In this document: in pieces, positions 15,123 through 16,696 of the stretch
Layout: each line of letters begins with the position of its first letter
Position numbering within the stretch: position 1 is the stretch's first letter
DNA from: Kiloniellaceae bacterium
GTDB taxonomy: Bacteria > Pseudomonadota > Alphaproteobacteria > Kiloniellales > Kiloniellaceae
Length of the DNA: 16,696 nt
Direction of reading: 5' to 3'
NCBI GenBank assembly: GCA_021776145.1
Contig: JAJFGM010000739.1
Location: 1-16,696, forward strand
Made by a program: the position numbers and the translations under genes
Notes under the pieces: generated by a model
Databases searched by the model: none
Told to the model about the DNA's origin: nothing
What the model saw: only the letters and a program-made list of their open reading frames with translations

Positions 15123-16222
15123 CTGAACGCGAAGGGGGCGAGGAGGGCTGGCCGTTCGGCCTCAAGGCACCAGGCCGCGAGAAGCCTGGCCACAGCAGGG
15201 GCGATGGCCCAGCCATGGCCGCTCCAGCCGGTCGCGAGAAAAACGTTGGCCAGGCACGGCGGTCGGTCGATGATCGGAATGCCGTCAAGAGAGACGGCTT
15301 CCAGATGATTGGCGTCCGACACTTCGATCTCCAAACCCTCCAGGCCAGGATAGACCGCCACCGCATCGGCGACATTTGCCGCTACTTCTTCGGGTATCGT
15401 CTCACCGGTTTGCCGAACCGGGTCCCAACGTCCCAGACGGCCGCCTGAAATCATCAGCCGGTCACCCTGCTCTCGTTTCAGCGATAGCGTCCGGTGTGCA
15501 TGTCCGACGAGATGACGGACTGGGTTGTTCGTCAAGGGCCGCGATAGCAGGACTTGAAACGGCAAGTTCCAAATCGGCAGATCCAGCCATGGCCCGAGCA
15601 ATTCTCGGACGCCGCTGTTGGCGAGCAGGAAGAGATTCCCGGAAATTTGGAACGCCTCACCCGCGGTGGACTCGACCGCGATGACTCGGTGGTTTTCGAC
15701 CAAAAGGCGGCGAGCTGTCACGCCCTCTCGAATCTTCGCGCCCGCTGACAAGGCGGCTTTGGCATAGGCGCGTGTCGTCGCGGCGTGGTCGGCGACTCCG
15801 TCCCCGGGGCAATAGACCGCCGCTTCGATCGCCGGAACCAAGCCGGGTTCCATCTCATGCAACTCGCCGCTCGACAGCAGCCGTGTGGGAGTGCCGAGTC
15901 GGTTCTGCAGGCTGACCCTGGCCTCGGCCGCCGATAAATCCCCGCGCCGCTCGACAAGTAGGAGCTGACCCGTGCGCTCAAACAAGGGTGCCGTATCCAG
16001 GCGGGTGTGCAGGGAGGGCCAAAGCCTATGGGCTTCAGCCATCAAGGGCAGCTCACGGTGGTCTCGATAGTTGGCCCGCACACCCCGGCGCCCAGGTCCC
16101 CCCGATGCACCGGCGGCAATGTGCCTGGCTTCGATGAGCTGTACTTCGTCACCTCGGGAGGCAAGTTCCCAAGCCACGGCGGCACCATAGACACCGCCAC
16201 CAACAATCAGATTATGCGTCAT
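15110..16222 (-). CDS. FAD-dependent oxidoreductase (DAO/glycine oxidase-like)
   Basis: 370-residue flavoenzyme of the D-amino-acid/glycine/sarcosine oxidase (DAO) family. The FAD-binding Rossmann motif LIVGGGVYGAAVAWEL is at 5-20, with E31 at the ribose-binding position. SGGPGRRGVRANYRD (40-54) is the second FAD contact. The C-terminal FLATGWSGHGWAIAPAVA carries the final flavin-binding glycines, and DANHLEAVSLDGIPIID precedes it as in the family. It should oxidise an amine or amino acid. The ATG at 16222 is supported by the immediate family N-terminus; the Shine-Dalgarno is weak (GAG near the start), and the start overlaps by 11 nt the end of a chimeric reading frame, suggesting former translational coupling. 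It converges with the GFA gene. Confidence 0.9.
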   Translation of the reverse strand: MTHNLIVGGGVYGAAVAWELASRGDEVQLIEARHIAAGASGGPGRRGVRANYRDHRELPLMAEAHRLWPSLHTRLDTAPLFERTGQLLLVERRGDLSAAEARVSLQNRLGTPTRLLSSGELHEMEPGLVPAIEAAVYCPGDGVADHAATTRAYAKAALSAGAKIREGVTARRLLVENHRVIAVESTAGEAFQISGNLFLLANSGVRELLGPWLDLPIWNLPFQVLLSRPLTNNPVRHLVGHAHRTLSLKREQGDRLMISGGRLGRWDPVRQTGETIPEEVAANVADAVAVYPGLEGLEIEVSDANHLEAVSLDGIPIIDRPPCLANVFLATGWSGHGWAIAPAVARLLAAWCLEAERPALLAPFAFSRFG

Positions 16223-16316
16223 CGCTCGATGCTTTCACTGGGATACGAAGCCACGCCCCGACAAACCGCGGATCTTTCAACCGCAAAATCTTTGAATGGG
16301 CGCGGCCGGAATCATG
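16212..16316 (-). other. unidentified coding tail fused to the aqpZ remnant
   Basis: The frame of the aquaporin fragment continues for about 34 residues (from HDSGRAHSKILRLKD to KASSDDA) with no aquaporin similarity. It stops with TAA 11 nt inside the start of the downstream oxidoreductase gene. The overlap resembles that of cotranscribed genes, so this may be the real 3' end of a gene whose 5' part was lost. It may also be meaningless read-through. The family is not recognised. Confidence 0.3.
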
Positions 16317-16475
16317 GGCCATTGTCAGAATCGTCAGCCCAAACGCCAGCGAAACGCCCAGCAGTCCGATGCCGCCGTTGGGAAAACCCGCTGCAAGGAC
16401 GGCAGATCCACAGCCGCCTAAAGCAAGCCAGAAAGTTCCCAGGAACGCGGCGCACATCTATCGTGAAATCGGCAT
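16317..16475 (-). pseudogene. aqpZ: aquaporin Z N-terminal remnant
   Basis: The residues FLGTFWLALGGCGSAVLAAG and GIGLLGVSLAFGLTILTMA match the first two membrane segments of aquaporin Z, the water channel of the inner membrane. The original start is probably ATG at 16475-16473 (AGGA 9 nt upstream), giving MPISR. A TAG stop at 16460-16458 then falls where the family has Lys (RKL), an AAG-to-TAG change, and a downstream ATG at 16457 reopens the frame. Similarity ends abruptly after LTMA, before the first NPA motif, so the rest of the protein (about 180 residues) is missing. A functional channel is excluded. Confidence 0.75.
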
Positions 16476-16670
16476 GTCGCTACGTCCTGCGAAAGCCTCG
16501 CTTATCGAGAGAAGAGCATGTATGCAGCCAGAAAGTAAGCGCAAAGACATAGGCCACGGCTTTGCACAGGGCATGCAAATCTGCCTTCGGTTTCTCCAAA
16601 CAGCCTGGCGAAGCCATCTCCAATGATCCGCTTTCCATGAAACAGACATAATCTCTGTGTCGAGTCACTA

Positions 16671-16696
16671 GGGCCTGTTGAGATTCAGGTTACGGC
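16671..16696. mobile_element. possible insertion-sequence end at the window edge
   Basis: From CTAG at 16668 the sequence continues GGGCCTGTTGAGATTC, a start reminiscent of IS5-type terminal repeats. It follows a decayed aqpZ segment, where an insertion would be plausible. No transposase is visible within the window, so this is a weak call. Confidence 0.2.

Overview
The window looks like part of the chromosome of a GC-rich alphaproteobacterium, possibly of the Rhodospirillales type. The reasons are the codon use, an ECF sigma factor paired with a membrane anti-sigma factor, a GGAAC-N17-CGTT promoter of the alphaproteobacterial stress type, and the families present. No rRNA, tRNA, CRISPR array, complete transposase or phage gene was seen. 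The bases are unevenly distributed: roughly the first 3.8 kb and the last 2.5 kb read as less GC-rich than the block from about 4.8 to 14.1 kb.

Left block (1-3806): an ECF sigma factor and its transmembrane, cysteine-free anti-sigma factor overlap by 4 nt. A 372-nt gap follows, holding a strong hairpin and an ECF/EcfG-type promoter, then an iron superoxide dismutase (sodB), then a membrane-anchored endonuclease/exonuclease/phosphatase-fold protein. This is plausibly a small envelope or oxidative-stress module.

Middle block (3864-14107), probably catabolic: a short-chain dehydrogenase (minus strand) diverges from a large TPR protein with conserved His/Glu motifs. Next comes a tightly packed operon for a molybdenum hydroxylase of the xanthine dehydrogenase/CO dehydrogenase family (FAD subunit, 2Fe-2S subunit, Mo subunit), followed by a MoaD/ThiS-like sulfur carrier. 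On the opposite strand is an acyl-CoA carboxylase carboxyltransferase broken by a one-base frameshift. Diverging from that gene, across a region with a repeated TGCATGAT element, are a small EthD-like protein and an amidase-signature hydrolase. Together these could oxidise a heterocyclic or amide compound (Mo hydroxylase, SDR), hydrolyse an amide bond (amidase) and handle a CoA thioester (carboxyltransferase). The substrate cannot be read from the sequence. The Mo subunit lacks the Cys of true CO dehydrogenase, so CO oxidation is not supported.

Right block (14226-16696): a protein with two fused GFA (formaldehyde-activating/CENP-V-like) zinc domains converges, over a 16-bp perfect palindrome, on an FAD-dependent amino-acid-oxidase-like enzyme (minus strand). 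Upstream of that oxidase lies a remnant of aquaporin Z: its N-terminal ~50 codons carry a premature TAG, and homology stops abruptly where an unrelated tail begins that overlaps the oxidase start codon. The final bases resemble an insertion-sequence end. This edge therefore looks like a rearranged junction.
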